In this document: piece by piece, positions 12,655 to 23,735 of the stretch
How the letters are laid out: the number at the start of each line of letters is the position of its first letter
Numbering within the stretch: the stretch's first letter is position 1
Source: Tetrapyrgos nigripes
Taxonomy: Eukaryota > Basidiomycota > Agaricomycetes > Agaricales > Campanellaceae
NCBI GenBank assembly: GCA_013368315.1
Contig: JAACJM010000145.1
Location: 1-64,000, forward strand
Direction: 5' to 3'
DNA: 64,000 nt
Position numbers and translations under genes: made by a program
Notes under the pieces: generated by a model
Told to the model about the DNA's origin: nothing
Database searches by the model: none
What the model saw: the letters and a program-made list of their open reading frames with translations, nothing else

Positions 12655-14598
12655 GTTGGATGCGGTGTTTGTATGTACGCTGATCATTTCTCTTTTTAGA
12701 GCAAGAGACGAGATTGGATGGACAGTACCACATAGGATAGGATATACCGGCACTACGGACCCATAGTCTATCTTCGACCGGACTTGAAGCTTCAAGCTGT
12801 GTAACTGTGTAAGTCATCGGAGAGAAATTTAACTTCATGGAGTCGATCTCAGGCCCCTCTAGAGGCTCTGGCTCTGGCTCCCCTCGGGCCCCAATGCCCA
12901 TATGCATCCTCCTTCTCTCCTAACCTTCAATGTTCAACCTCCTTACGGGTACATACCGGTAAATTTCCACCTGTAAATCAAATCTACAAACGGCCTCTCA
13001 CCTCCGCTGTGGCAATTGATTCTGATGTTCAAGCCCATCGGATTGTGCGCACGTCGATCCATATCAATAAATTATAACACTGCAATTCATCCATGTCCAG
13101 AACTATGTAGAACTATGTATGATATCAATCTAATGAAGGGTCTGATGATCTTCAGAACGGAATTTTAAAGTCGTCAGCTGCCCATATGCAACGTGCCTGT
13201 TCAATGGCACGAGCAAGCCGCAACTGTCAACCAAAATGGTATTTAAGCTGTCCTCAAATCTAGGCAATTTCCCCCGAGCGTTTCGACTCCTTCAAGGTTG
13301 GAACGGTTGGAACTTTCCCTCATTGTCCCTCAGTGCCCTCCCTTCCTTTGAACCTTTGAACGAATCGACATCGACATGAAGTTCTCCACCACTTTGTCTA
13401 CTATTTCTTTCGCCACTGTCCTCAGCTCTAGCTCTATTTTGGCTGCCCCCGCCCCTGCCCCCGTCGAACTCGTCGCCCGAATTCCTGATCCAGGCCAATG
13501 CGTTTCCATCTTCAAGTTTGATCGGGGTACCTACAACGGTGTCTTTGATCAGGCTTGTGTTAACCTTGTACGAGTCCTTCCTTCAGTTTTTTAAAAAAAT
13601 CTTTTGATGAATCCCGATTTCCAACCGCTAACCTTAACCTTGGTCCTTCACCGGAAACGTTAACGCAGGTCGAAAACTGCCGATTTGCCGTCGCCGACGC
13701 CAATAGTACTGATATTTGGTCGTTCAAGACTTGTGTTGCTGCTGCCACTTGTCAGGTTAGTATCCTTTTCCTTGTCGCGTCTTGTCGCGTCCTCTGAGTC
13801 CGATAAGTTATTAAAAGAGAGAAAAGCTGATTCATTCAAACGAATTTTATTTTTTCAACTGCTTGCTTACTTTTGCTTTTGCTTTTGCGTTTCCTTTTCT
13901 ACATAGGGTGCCGGCCTACTCGTCGACATGGTCCAATGTACACCGTCCCTTAACGTCCCGGGTAACACCGGTGCAAACGTCCCTGAAGGTCCGCAGACTA
14001 ACAGTTTGAACTATAATGTACGTGTACTAAATGTTGACGAACGTTTGAACATTCGCGTATACGTATATTCACTAATCGAAATCCCCTACTTATTCTTCAG
14101 ATCTACGCTGGTATTGTTGGAGACTGCGCCTGGCAACAAGGTGGTTGTCCCATCACCCAACAGAACTATCGATTTTGTCTTCGGCGCGTTGAGTGATATT
14201 GATACAAGTTCTTGGCCTGAGTAAGTTTTAGTTTTCTTCCTTCACTTCACTTCCCTTCGAAAACCGTTCGTTATCAATACTATTACTTGGTCCTCATATT
14301 ATGTATTATATTCGCAGCGTTAACAACGTCATCAACAACTGGTGGACTTCTATCAAAGACTGGACTGCAACTGGCGAGACGGTTCCTTACCTCAACTTTA
14401 ACGACTGGTTGAGGTTCTCTGACTCGTAAGCGAGTCAAGGAGTCAAGCTAGTCAAGCTTAAGCTGCATCGACTCGACTGAGGAGGAGGAAGAAACAGACG
14501 ACACGGACGTCCTTATTTACTTACGCTACATATATACATACATATTATACTATTACCTGTGCTCACAATCATGATGCATATGAATCTGATCTTGCAAG
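12655..14598. repeat. Segmental duplication, copy 2 (pairs with 5110-6843)
   Basis: Collinear with copy 1 from GATGCGGTGTTTGTATGTA through promoter, gene and the 3' TGATGCATATGAATCTGATC. It continues into TTCAGACTCGAGGT, which in copy 1 is displaced to 10519. Confidence 0.75.
13376..14429 (+). pseudogene. Secreted protein of unknown function, copy 2 (five exons, 2-base deletion)
   Basis: Exons by splice sites: 13376-13567, 13669-13755, 13907-14017, 14101-14220, 14318-14429, totalling 622 bases. A signal peptide (MKFSTTLSTISFATVLSSSS) precedes an Ala/Pro stretch and a mature part with paired cysteines (GQC, QAC, ENC, KTC, ATC, QC, DC, GGC), consistent with a small disulfide-bonded secreted protein. 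The end is NFNDWLRFSDS. Exon 4 lacks two bases near 14170 that copy 1 has; with them the gene would total 624 bases (207 residues). The promoter has GGTATTTAA about 130 bases upstream of ATG. I do not recognise the family with confidence. Confidence 0.65.
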
Positions 14599-15489
14599 AT
14601 TTCAGACTCGAGGTCTATAGCTTAACCACTGTCAATGAACCACGACCCAAGTCCTACACCGCCCGCCAGGGCCCAGATGGAATCGATCATACATAGACGA
14701 TGTGGGTGGGCTTCAAGTGGGCTTGTGAAGTGTGAATCAGGAAATCAAGAATGCCGTCGTTAATAGATGATGGATGATGGATTTATTGCTTTGCTTACCC
14801 GAGTGCTTTGTGTTTTCGAGTCGCGACGAGTCGCTCCCAGTCCCAGTGAGGTCACCCTCAAAACCGAAACCGAAACCGAAACTGATATTGGAATTTGGCG
14901 CCATAATTAATGAATCTGGCATCAACAAACGAACGAACGATCAGGATAGGATAGGCTACATAGGCGCTGACTAGTCTCGAAGAAAATCATAATGAATCAT
15001 AATGAATCCCAATCCCATGCTAACGCTTATCCCATGCATGACGGTTCAACGTCCAGCGTTCAACGTGCGTCGTGGAAGGCACTCCGTACTCGACACTCGT
15101 TGCCAGTTGGCCCTGAGAGGATGGCATCATGGAGGGCTTGGTCACCCGGAGCAGCATTGATATCGATACGAGGATCAGGATTCAGAGTTGGGACGAGGAC
15201 CTGAAGGGGAAATGTATTAGAGTGTAGGCCAAGTGTAGACTAGTGTATCGAAATCCCCAAACTTCAAAGAAGTAGTGACGACCGTGACATGGAAAAGAGT
15301 CAAAACTCGGACAACAACCAATCAAGGTGCTGAGTGTCGTATCAACGGAGCAGAAGCCAGAAGCTCAGCTCCAACAATAAACATCAGGAGAGAGAGGCAC
15401 ATAAGACATAGAGCCTGAGACTCACTCAGCAAAAACAATACATTGTTATACGTAGTAATAAGTAAATTAATTCCTTCTCTTACAGTCAG
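14599..15489. other. Intergenic, no gene seen
   Basis: Short frames without domain or splice support. CGAAAC repeats near 14862-14882 are low complexity. Confidence 0.4.
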
Positions 15490-16345
15490 TCATCTACTCG
15501 ATCGGACTCGATAAATCCTGGCCAAAACTGATTCCCTCCCTTATTTGCCTTGAACCGGAGCTCATCATGCGCAAGTATCACTTTCGTCTTTGGCTATTTC
15601 AAACACTCCCTGACTCGTGCCAAATGCTCTACACTAGCTTTCTTATATTCGTGTGCACATCCGCTCGGAAAACCAGGCCTTCCTTCCGCTATCGTTCTTA
15701 CACCAGTGACCAAATCCCAGTGATGAGCGCAGTCCTTTGTGAGAAGAAAAAGATCATTGTCACTGATCAATATTCTTGCGTCGACCAGTACCACTCGCTA
15801 GTATCGAGAAATCGGGTACGGTCAAGCGGAAGGAGGTCAGGCGTATCCAGCGTTGGGATCTGCTGGATATCCTGGGGTCAAGAGAGATTTCCTTGTGCCC
15901 CGACGAGAAACTTGGATTTAGGGAATAGAGAAGGATCCCCGACATGGTCGAAATGAAGATGGGATAGACAGATATAGTCGATATCGTCTGGTACATAACC
16001 TCCTTTGGCGAGGCAGTCAACAAGGTCTTTGGGAACTTGACATGGGAAGAGGACTTTCATCCAGCATTCGACGACAGCTGGAGGGTAGTTTTCAGAGTCT
16101 TTGCGGACACCGAGATCGAAGATGAATTTCTTGGGGTTTTGGAGTGGTGGAGCAGGAAGGAGAGCGAGGAAGCGAGGGCTTTTTCGCCTGTGAGTGGATC
16201 GAGATCGTCGACTTCTGTAAGAAATATGGCGAGGGGGAGTGGGAATGGTTTTTAAAGATACGTATGTAGACACTGCCATTACTGGCAGGTTTCTGGTAAT
16301 TTCTTTTTTCTGGGCGTGGATGCACGACAAGGATCAATGCGTCGC
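15490..16345 (-). pseudogene. Metallo-beta-lactamase-fold hydrolase (lactonase-like), broken
   Basis: Reading the minus strand: an LTEVDDLDPLTGEKALASSL segment, then in another frame FIFDLGVRKDSENYPP and DIDYICLSHLHFDHVGDP, which holds the metal-binding HxHxDH motif. After one more frame change come LTPGYPADPNAGYA and DLLPLDRTRFLDTSEW. Then a gap of about 40 residues removes the region expected to carry SPGHxPGH, and the sequence resumes as CAHHWDLVTGVRTIAEG and KTKVILAHDE. The order fits fungal AhlD-type lactonase-like proteins. At least three frame breaks, an in-frame stop and the internal deletion make it a pseudogene. An AG acceptor (TTCTTACAG) remains near 16224. Confidence 0.7.
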
Positions 16346-17147
16346 AAAGTGGGAGACATAAGCGTCCCCAGTACGGAGTCATCCTTCGAATTTGCTTTCA
16401 TGTAAGTATGATCAGCCTCACGGGAACAAATCAACTAATGAATCGATTTAATTGTTCTCGAATTTGGACGGGAATTTATCCAGCATGCCGTTTGGTTGAT
16501 TCTCTGGGTCAGAGTGATTGAGATTCGGGGCTATCAAAATTCGGGTTCAAGCCAATACTACCACTTGGTGACTCAGCATGCACCCCTATTGCAGCAGTAG
16601 CCAGAGCGAGAGGGAGCTTGCTTGGGAGTAGGAGATTTGACTATGTAGTCGCGTGCGAGGTTGCAACCATCGGGGACGATGTCGGGAAAGGAACTCGAAG
16701 GGGTTTTTGAGATTTCCTATCAGAATTATCCTGTGAAGCTGAGCTCGATGATTTAGGAATTTGCCAGTGAATGCTCACGCGTAACGACGAAGTGTACGAA
16801 CTGGGGCTTCTACTTTGGTAATATCATGGAGCGTTGGTTTTACTGATAACTCTACATTACTTACAAGCAGTTTTCAAAGGTTATTGCCCAAATTCATGTT
16901 GAAATATTCTTCTTGAGTCGTTGGGAGTTCCAGCACACGAGAGCGAGATGCAGCAAGAGAACGAGTATATTCAGGTTTGTCGTGCTAGATGACGACGGGA
17001 AGCAGGGCAATCAGGTGCAGAAACATCTGAAACAACATACTACTTAGTACAGAAATAGGGGTTAAGTATCTACAACAAACATGTAATCAAAATCTACGAG
17101 CTTCCAAGCTCGCCATCAAAATATGAAAAACAACAAGTCATATGGAA
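16346..17147. other. Intergenic, no gene seen
   Basis: No frame with domain or splice support. Confidence 0.4.
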
Positions 17148-17801
17148 TCACAGGGAATCTCTCCTCCCTACGTTACGGCTTTTAGTTTCCGCTCTAGTAT
17201 CTGAGCCAAAGAAAAAGTTATAGGTGTTGTGGGTGATTGTCGTAGTAGTAGCTGAAGTGACATTATGCGAGTTGGATACCTCCGTTCGAGTGGTGTTGTA
17301 TGAAGCGTTTATGCTAGAGTTATCATTATCGTGGGTTATTACTGAGGAAGCCTGAGGTTTGGAGGTGAAACTCTGAGTCGGTGGGCGGACATGGACATCG
17401 CTGATAGCATTGGTATTACGCATCCTAGATGGTAAGTATATGCAAGCAAATATGTAAGAGGTACTTACCCAGAATCATTGTGACGGATATTAATGTTACA
17501 CACCGAACGCTGGTCCTCCTCTGTACCTGCTTGATTCAAGTTCCCGGCGCTACGTAGAGAAAGTAGGACAGTGGATGAGTATGATGGTGCATCAAATGAA
17601 TGATTGATACACTTACTCAAGATTGTCCCCATCGGAGCCAGAGTGTAGCTGCAGTATGCTCATAGAGTTTTTAAGCTTTAGCCAGAGGCGAAGTATGATA
17701 AATTTCAAACGAGAGAGAAAACGAGGCTGAGTGTCATGGCTAGAAGTGGAAGTGCGAGCCTGGGTATGATTGGGCATGCTAGCCTTGGAAGACCTTGACA
17801 A
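17148..17801 (-). CDS. Small hypothetical protein, three exons, Ser/Thr/Asn-rich
   Basis: Minus-strand exons 17801-17617, 17549-17469 and 17424-17148 have GTAAGT-type donors and TAG acceptors. They sum to 543 bases, an unbroken frame of 180 residues from MSRSSKASMPNHTQ to GRRDSL. The N-terminus is Ser/Thr-rich with a basic hydrophobic stretch (RFLSRLKFIILRLWLKLK). The last exon is rich in Asn, Thr and Ser (TTTTITHNTYNFFFGS). I do not recognise the family. Consistent splicing over three exons is the main support. The minisatellite begins about 50 bases upstream of its start. Confidence 0.55.
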
Positions 17802-17852
17802 GTCTTCGGAAGGAGGGCGTTTTTATGGATTCGTCTAACTTTTACTGTGGCT

Positions 17853-18605
17853 GTGAATTGTATTGAGTCTTGAGGACGGACAGAGACGACAAGTGAATTA
17901 CATTGAATCTCGAGGACGGACAGAGAGTGAATTGTATTGAATCTTGAGGACGGACAGAGACGACAAGTGAATTGTATTGAATCTCGAGGACGGACAGAGA
18001 GTGAATTACATTGAATCTCGAGGACGGACAGAGGGTGAATTGTATTGAATCTTGAGGACGGACAGAGACGACAAGTGAATTATATTGAATCTCGAGGACG
18101 GACAGAGAGTGAATTGTATAGAATCTTGAGGGCGGACAGAGACGACAAGTGAATTATATTGAATCTCGAGGACGGACAGAGAGTAAATTGTATTGAATCT
18201 TGAGGACGGACAGAGACGACAAGTGAATTATATTGAATCTCGAGGACGGACAGAGAGTGAATTGTATTGAATCTTGAGGACGGAGAGAGAGTGAATTACA
18301 TTGAATCTCGAGGACGGACAGAGGGTGAATTGTATTGAATCTTGAGGACGGACAGAGACGACAAGTGAATTATATTGAATCTCGAGGACGGACAGAGAGT
18401 GAATTGTATAGAATCTTGAGGGCGGACAGAGACGACAAGTGAATTATATTGAATCTCGAGGACGGACAGAGAGTAAATTGTATTGAATCTTGAGGACGGA
18501 CAGAGACGACAAGTGAATTATATTGAATCTCGAGGACGGACAGAGAGTAAATTGTATTGAATCTTCAGGACAGAGACGACAAGTGAATTGTATTGAATCT
18601 CGAAG
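17853..18605. repeat. Minisatellite, about 21 units of 34 or 40 bases, with 290-base higher-order repeat
   Basis: Units follow GTGAATTRYATTGAATCTYG + AGGACGGACAGAGA. Longer units add six bases (CGACAA form). Two blocks of eight units, 17967-18256 and 18257-18546, share the same order of private variants (TATAGAATCTTGAGGGCGG, GTAAATTG, CAGAGG), so a 290-base block was duplicated as a whole. Confidence 0.95.
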
Positions 18606-18768
18606 GAAGGTCGTGCCTGACACAAAACTGCGCATGCATGCGTGCTGCCAGTCGTCGTCAAGAGGACACGTTTATGGTTGACGAGGAGGCTCAGGACAAA
18701 ATTATTTCGCATTCGCTGTCAAATCCCTGAGTCTCGGCCCAGTCCATGCTTCTCCCATATAATTCTAC

Positions 18769-20684
18769 TGATTCTGTTTGGATTCTGTGGGATAAAACTA
18801 TTTAGGAACCCCTGCACTGGCGGGAACCCGCCACAAACACGAAGTTAGCGTCTGTCACGCCTTTGTCACGCTTGAGTCGCGATCAAATAGTGGTCGTCGT
18901 CTTTGGCGTCGTTCTACAGTCTCCGACACCAAATTTCTGTGCCAGTGTCCCCCCGCATGTTGCCTTCACTACGGGATGCCGTTGGCGAGGACCTACTACA
19001 TACATACTCACGCGTTCTCCGCAGTCGTAAGCTCTTCACATTATCATAGCGATTTTGGTCTTTCCATTGAAGTTTCCAAGGTCTTTGAGCTCAGCTTGGC
19101 ATAGTATGTGAGAGTATGCGGTCTTTGAGGCGCTGTGTACGAAGTTTGGCCTGTAGAGAGTGGTCTGAGGTGCGTGCCGTTGTTGAACTGACATTTCTTT
19201 TCGTGCCCGCTCTTCCCCGTTTTGATTTCTATGCCTCAGAACCCTGCGTTAATGTAGTTTGGACACAATCAGTTCTTCATTATCACCTCTACGTGTCAGC
19301 AAGCCATGCAACCTGTCCTTCACCTCCCGCAAGTACTTTTCCATAATGTTTTAACCCAAATTTTACCACCCATTACGCGTTTTCTCCCCTATTCTACGTG
19401 TCTCTGTGTACCTAGACATTTTTCTAATATTAATGGACATTTTTCGCTACAATCTACGCCCACAATACACGTATCCTCGCCAGCGCCTCGCATCGTGACT
19501 GGATGTGACCCAGTGTGACATGATGTGACGGGAACCGGATTCCCAAATAAGCAAAGGGGTTCCCGGGGGGTTCCCGCCGGTGCAGGGGTTCCTAAATAGT
19601 TTTATCCGATTCTGTGGCAACTTTTAGTGCAAAAATGTCAAGTATCGAGGATATCCGTCAGAGATTCGATAGTCTCTTCTTTTTGGGCAGAAGTACAAAG
19701 CTCTGCGAGTCTGCGAGGCGCAATGAGGATTTCAGATGATCGAAGGAGGTGAGGTAAGGCGCTGTGTGCGAGTAGGATATCATGGACCTCCTGGCATTTT
19801 GTCATCTGCAAGACGAATCTGGGAGCACTTTGTATGTAACCTTCCGTAAGTAGCTTCTGAAGATGATCGTTCACTGACTGTAGCGCTGATGAAGGAAAAT
19901 ACCGAGCTGATAACGCCAGGAGAGCAAGCGACGAGCATGGCGCGTTCTATGGATGGTTTGGTTGCACACGCTGCACCTCGGCCCCCTCACAGACCTCTCC
20001 GAAGCTTCCCTACTCAATGATCACTCAATTTGTGGCAACAGATGTCAGATAAGCTCCCGTTTTGGATACAAAATACTCGTCCTTGGGGATATGTTTTTGT
20101 GGTTTTCGCATATATCTCCGTTTAAGTAAACTAAATTTTACTCATGAGATTAAGGATGTCTATTCCGTCCAAAGAAGAGCTTCAGAGAGCAGTAATAGGA
20201 TCATAAGAGTCCTGTACCACTGCATTTGATCATGAAACTTGAACTGGGTTGGCTCAACTTTTGTACTTATAGAAAAGAAAAGAAAGAAAGAAAAAGAAAA
20301 AGATGAGAAAAACACAAGAAAAACATACATACTACCTTGTGGAGTGCGCGATGAGAGCTCTATCTACTCCAGCCTCGAGGAACGGCACAGAGTATGTACA
20401 GTAAGTATACAGTGCAGTATACATTCTTGAAGTCGAAAAAAACATAAGGGATACTTATGTTGACATGTAGGTAGGCAGGCATCTTCATCCATCCCAAGTC
20501 AGAGCCATAAATGCAAAGCTTTGGAGAGGAAAAAAGCCTGAGAAAACGTATGGATCCAGAAGAGTCTGAAAGACAGATATGTCATTTTTGTCAGATATTA
20601 CCTAAAATAATGGGGTACCGAGGGTTATTCTAGCTTACTTGACATTTTTGCACTAAAAGTTGCCACAGAATCCAAACAGAATCA
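18769..20684. mobile_element. TIR element with perfect 49-base TIRs, interrupted by a nested element
   Basis: The right TIR, 20636-20684, is the exact reverse complement of TGATTCTGTTTGGATTCTGT... at 18769 once the nested insertion and its target duplication are taken out; the left TIR resumes at 19617 (CAACTTTTAGTGCAAAAATG). Without the nest the element is about 1.09 kb. No clear target-site duplication. Inside, a minus-strand frame at 19638-19874 (78 codons) has no recognisable domain. The superfamily is unresolved. Confidence 0.8.
18790..19607. mobile_element. Nested TIR element, 818 bases, 9-base target duplication (Mutator-like)
   Basis: TIRs start GGATAAAACTATTTAGGAAC on both strands and stay nearly identical for about 42 bases into a GGCGGGAACCC motif. 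GATTCTGTG flanks it on both sides (18781-18789 and 19608-19616). Nine bases is usual for Mutator-like elements. There is no transposase, so it is non-autonomous. It sits inside the left TIR of the 18769-20684 element. Confidence 0.85.
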
Positions 20685-21873
20685 CATTTTGATAGCTGGA
20701 TATATCTACAGTTCTTACAAGGTTTGAGCTCCGAGTCTCCTCTTACCCTGACGACATCGTTCAAATGCCCGAAATCTTCATTGTTGGATTACGTCCTTCG
20801 CACTCTAGAAATTCTGCAGACTCTTCTTACCTCCAAACCAACTCCTTTCTCCTACCCTCATTGACATCATCATTATGTAATGAGGTCAAGCGATCTTCCA
20901 ACTCTTTCCTCCTCTACCAAATTGATGCCTAGTTGACGTAAGATAGAACATCAGTCCCAGTGAAAATGGACTCTGATCTGCACAACCACTGGCAGTGACA
21001 GAAATCCAGCGAAATCGGCAAGGATGCTTTGAAACAGTTCAAGTTCGCCCAAATCCAAACTTTTGTAGGTTCTAGGCTAGTCTAGTAGCTGTCAGTGAGA
21101 AATTATAACTTGGAGAAATTTTCTTCTCAGTGACAACTTGACCTAGACTCGACCAATGTGCTCAAATGAAATTGGTGACAAGTTCACATGCTCCATGTGT
21201 TTGACAGGTACCACTGTCCCTTCCTCTACCACATCGTTGCCCTGGTCTCTCCTCCTACTCTCCTCCTGCCTGCCCAATGGCTATAATCTTTTATTCGAAT
21301 TAGATGCCATATGACAGCTCGGTATGTGTTCATACCTGCTCTGGAGGCTCCTAACGTGTTTGTCAGGAAATCTTCCTCTTAGGTAGTGCAATGCAAAGCT
21401 TTAACCAATAAGATGGGTGTATACGGTTTAGGAGAGGGTTTCAGTTTGTAGGTGAGTGCTATGTTGGACTATACGCATAATTGGCTGGCCTGACACGTTT
21501 TCTCCGCCAGAAGGACTCGTATCAGGTATGGAAGTAAGTACTGTATAACACTATATGTGTATTTGGCCAGTCTGACACGTTTTCTCTTCCAGAAAAACTT
21601 GTAGCCGGCGTTACGACAATCAGTTAGGTGCAGGTACGTGGATTACCATCATCTATGGTCTTCAACTTCTGCTTTTCCAGTCTTTATGGACTCGTATTTG
21701 TTGCAAGGTCCTTCCTTGTACACGTCAAGTTACCCAGTATTGCTCCTCTTCCGTTGTTTCCAGCTCTTCCGTCATCGAGTTCGCTAGAAGGAGGATAGTT
21801 ATATGGTGTTAGACCAGGATTTGGTGTTTTTTCTCTATGGTCAGTACAGTAATCAGTAGTGCCTTGTTAATAG
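20685..21873. other. Intergenic 3' of HET1, no gene called
   Basis: A diverged direct repeat (CTGACACGTTTTCTCCGCCAG near 21491, CTGACACGTTTTCTCTTCCA near 21575) and several intron-like motifs are present, but no continuous spliced frame. The region where a longer HET C-terminus would lie is not recognisable. Confidence 0.4.
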
Positions 21874-23439
21874 CTATGGTACCTGATAATACAACGTATT
21901 CCATCTGAATTGGCCAGAATTATGTGGATCGAGTATAAAATCAATTTCGAGATGTTGGTTGCCTAACCAACCTGTCACCTCGCAGTGAACAGATATAGCA
22001 CCACTGTCCGAGTGCACCACTGTTCCATCATCTGGAGAAGGATCAGTAAAAAGGGGACGTCCCTCGATGGGTTGGTCACCAAGGTGCAGGGCATAGTAAG
22101 GAAAACCGATGTGCCAAAGATGAATGGTGAAGGCCTCTTTGGTAACTTGAGTTTTATAGGTCAACTTAGAAAGAGATGACCATAGTTTAAGTTGAACTGA
22201 AACTCTGTTTGAATCGGGGGAATAAACGACAGGAGATGATGTGGTGTCGGTGAAAAGGAAGTGCCGAGCAGAGGGAAGGAGGTCGACATGATACACTGTC
22301 CCTGCAGAACTGTAACGAGGTCTGTTGTCAAATCGCGACATCCGGGTAACACGATTTTCCCTGACAGTAAGCTCCTGAATATTTTTGAGCGCGGGCTGGA
22401 GTGTAGGTCTGAAGACCAACTGATCTGGATAACACCGGGCATATTGGTGCGGACTCGTCTTTCGGAGATAGAACGATAAGAAACTACCGTCTTTCTCGGA
22501 CTGACAGAGTAAGGATGCAAGAAAGACATCGTCGTCGCCAGCGCTTTCAAGAGGAAGATGGATGCGGAGACCATTATTGCCAAACGAGTACAATGATCTA
22601 TCTCCGATGCGATCTGACTCGCTAGCCTTTACTTCACCGGACATCCTGAATTCGTAAGGCGACTTGGCCAATAATCCCCTGTTTTCGTCGTGCTCGGATG
22701 ATGCGGTAACCCAGGCAAAAATGCTCCGATCATCAGATATTTTGATTATTTCCTGCTGAAGCCACATAAATGCCTTTGCACCACCTTCTCCATAGATTGG
22801 TGGCATGCTGACCCCAAATATCCCCATCAAGCTATAGGCTTGGTCTTCTGCCCTCGTCGTCTCCCGCAAAGCTGCCCATGACATCCTCTGAGCAACACTG
22901 TATGTGTTGATATCCCAACCTTCAAAGACCTCTACCGGAATGGATGTGATTGCAGAGACCACATCGCGCAAGGTCCACCTGGTCCCAATCCTAACCCAAT
23001 CTTTGTCCAAGAATACGACATAATCGGGTGCAAGCAGCTCCTGCAACGTCCATCCCCTTTTGAACCATCTACTGTCCTTGAAGGTAGACTTGGGATTCCG
23101 AGGGTGAAACTCGATCGAAACATCGTATAGGTAGACGTAGCAGACCGCAGCATCCTCGTAGTACTGGTACATGGAGTTGATTGCCTCTGAAAGCTCAGCA
23201 CTGCTTTCCTTGTTGATGCAGCACGAGTCAATCCAGATCCACTCGAAGTTGTACCTACGAGCACGCGTGCAGGCGTTCTGGATTTTGGCGTAACCAGTTT
23301 TAAGTCTCGCAGTTTCGAGATTCTGGATGTCCTGGAAAGTGACCTCTTCCTTCTCCCAGGTATGAGATAGAATCGCATACGGCGGGATATCGGCGTAAAA
23401 CTCCGCGAGTTTGAGGGTTTTCGTATTCAAGAGACGCAT
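21874..23439 (-). CDS. HET1: HET-domain protein, C-terminally truncated paralogue
   Basis: 521-residue single-exon frame starting MRLLNTKTLKLAEFYADI. HET domain (heterokaryon incompatibility) in residues ~20-140: YAILSHTWEKEEVTFQDIQ, WIDSCCINKESSAELSEAIN and RGWTLQELLAP, the family's conserved blocks. The YGEGGAKAFMWLQQEIIK segment follows, then a long C-terminal region shared with HET2-4. Identity with HET4 stops after LEIDFI, where paralogues go on for about 150-170 residues; HET1 ends in an unrelated short tail (DPHNSGQFRWNTLYYQVP). The 5' flank to about 23735 matches the other copies, so its promoter is kept. There is no AKR partner at its 3' side. HET proteins mediate non-self recognition cell death in fungi; the specific role here is unknown. 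Confidence 0.85.
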   Translation of the reverse strand: MRLLNTKTLKLAEFYADIPPYAILSHTWEKEEVTFQDIQNLETARLKTGYAKIQNACTRARRYNFEWIWIDSCCINKESSAELSEAINSMYQYYEDAAVCYVYLYDVSIEFHPRNPKSTFKDSRWFKRGWTLQELLAPDYVVFLDKDWVRIGTRWTLRDVVSAITSIPVEVFEGWDINTYSVAQRMSWAALRETTRAEDQAYSLMGIFGVSMPPIYGEGGAKAFMWLQQEIIKISDDRSIFAWVTASSEHDENRGLLAKSPYEFRMSGEVKASESDRIGDRSLYSFGNNGLRIHLPLESAGDDDVFLASLLCQSEKDGSFLSFYLRKTSPHQYARCYPDQLVFRPTLQPALKNIQELTVRENRVTRMSRFDNRPRYSSAGTVYHVDLLPSARHFLFTDTTSSPVVYSPDSNRVSVQLKLWSSLSKLTYKTQVTKEAFTIHLWHIGFPYYALHLGDQPIEGRPLFTDPSPDDGTVVHSDSGAISVHCEVTGWLGNQHLEIDFILDPHNSGQFRWNTLYYQVP

Positions 23440-23735
23440 GAGAGAGAGTAATCGAGACTACAAAGGCAAGGGTCAGACAAGACTACTAGGATAAGGCATC
23501 ACGACGTACATTGTGGAAAGGAAAGAGAAGCTGTTGTCCAGCCATGCGTGGACTGTCAGGCTTTTATGGGACGAAGGGCGCCAATGGATGGCAGTAAACC
23601 ATCAACCACAGCTTTACAGCAATGCCATATCCAAACCATATTCACCAACTGGCCAGTCTTCTTCAAAGCGATGTGCTTGGTTAACGCCAGTAGAGCCGCT
23701 GACAGGAGAGTGCTCGACCACAACGCGTCGCGGAT
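23440..23735 (-). promoter_or_regulatory. Shared 5' flank of the HET genes (promoter and spliced leader)
   Basis: On the minus strand, CCCATAAAAGCCTGACAGTC gives a TATA-like box. A leader with a GTACGTCGTAAT donor and CTCACAG or TTGTAG acceptors follows before the MRLL start. The same block lies upstream of HET2, HET3 and HET4, and in inverted orientation at 29205-29375. Confidence 0.6.

Noticed and set aside
12194..12907. 237-codon minus-strand open frame
   Set aside because: No domain, no homology by eye, and it overlaps the duplicated promoter region; the corresponding frame in copy 1 (4838-5212) shares only a short stretch and is otherwise unrelated.
15567..15956. 129-codon plus-strand frame
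   Set aside because: It is the complementary shadow of the broken lactonase-like gene, whose motifs lie on the minus strand.
17853..18605. CRISPR-like array
   Set aside because: Repeats are directly tandem with no unique spacers, and the host is a fungus; it is a minisatellite.
18444..18712. Minus-strand frames over the repeat array
   Set aside because: They translate the minisatellite only; frame and content follow the repeat.
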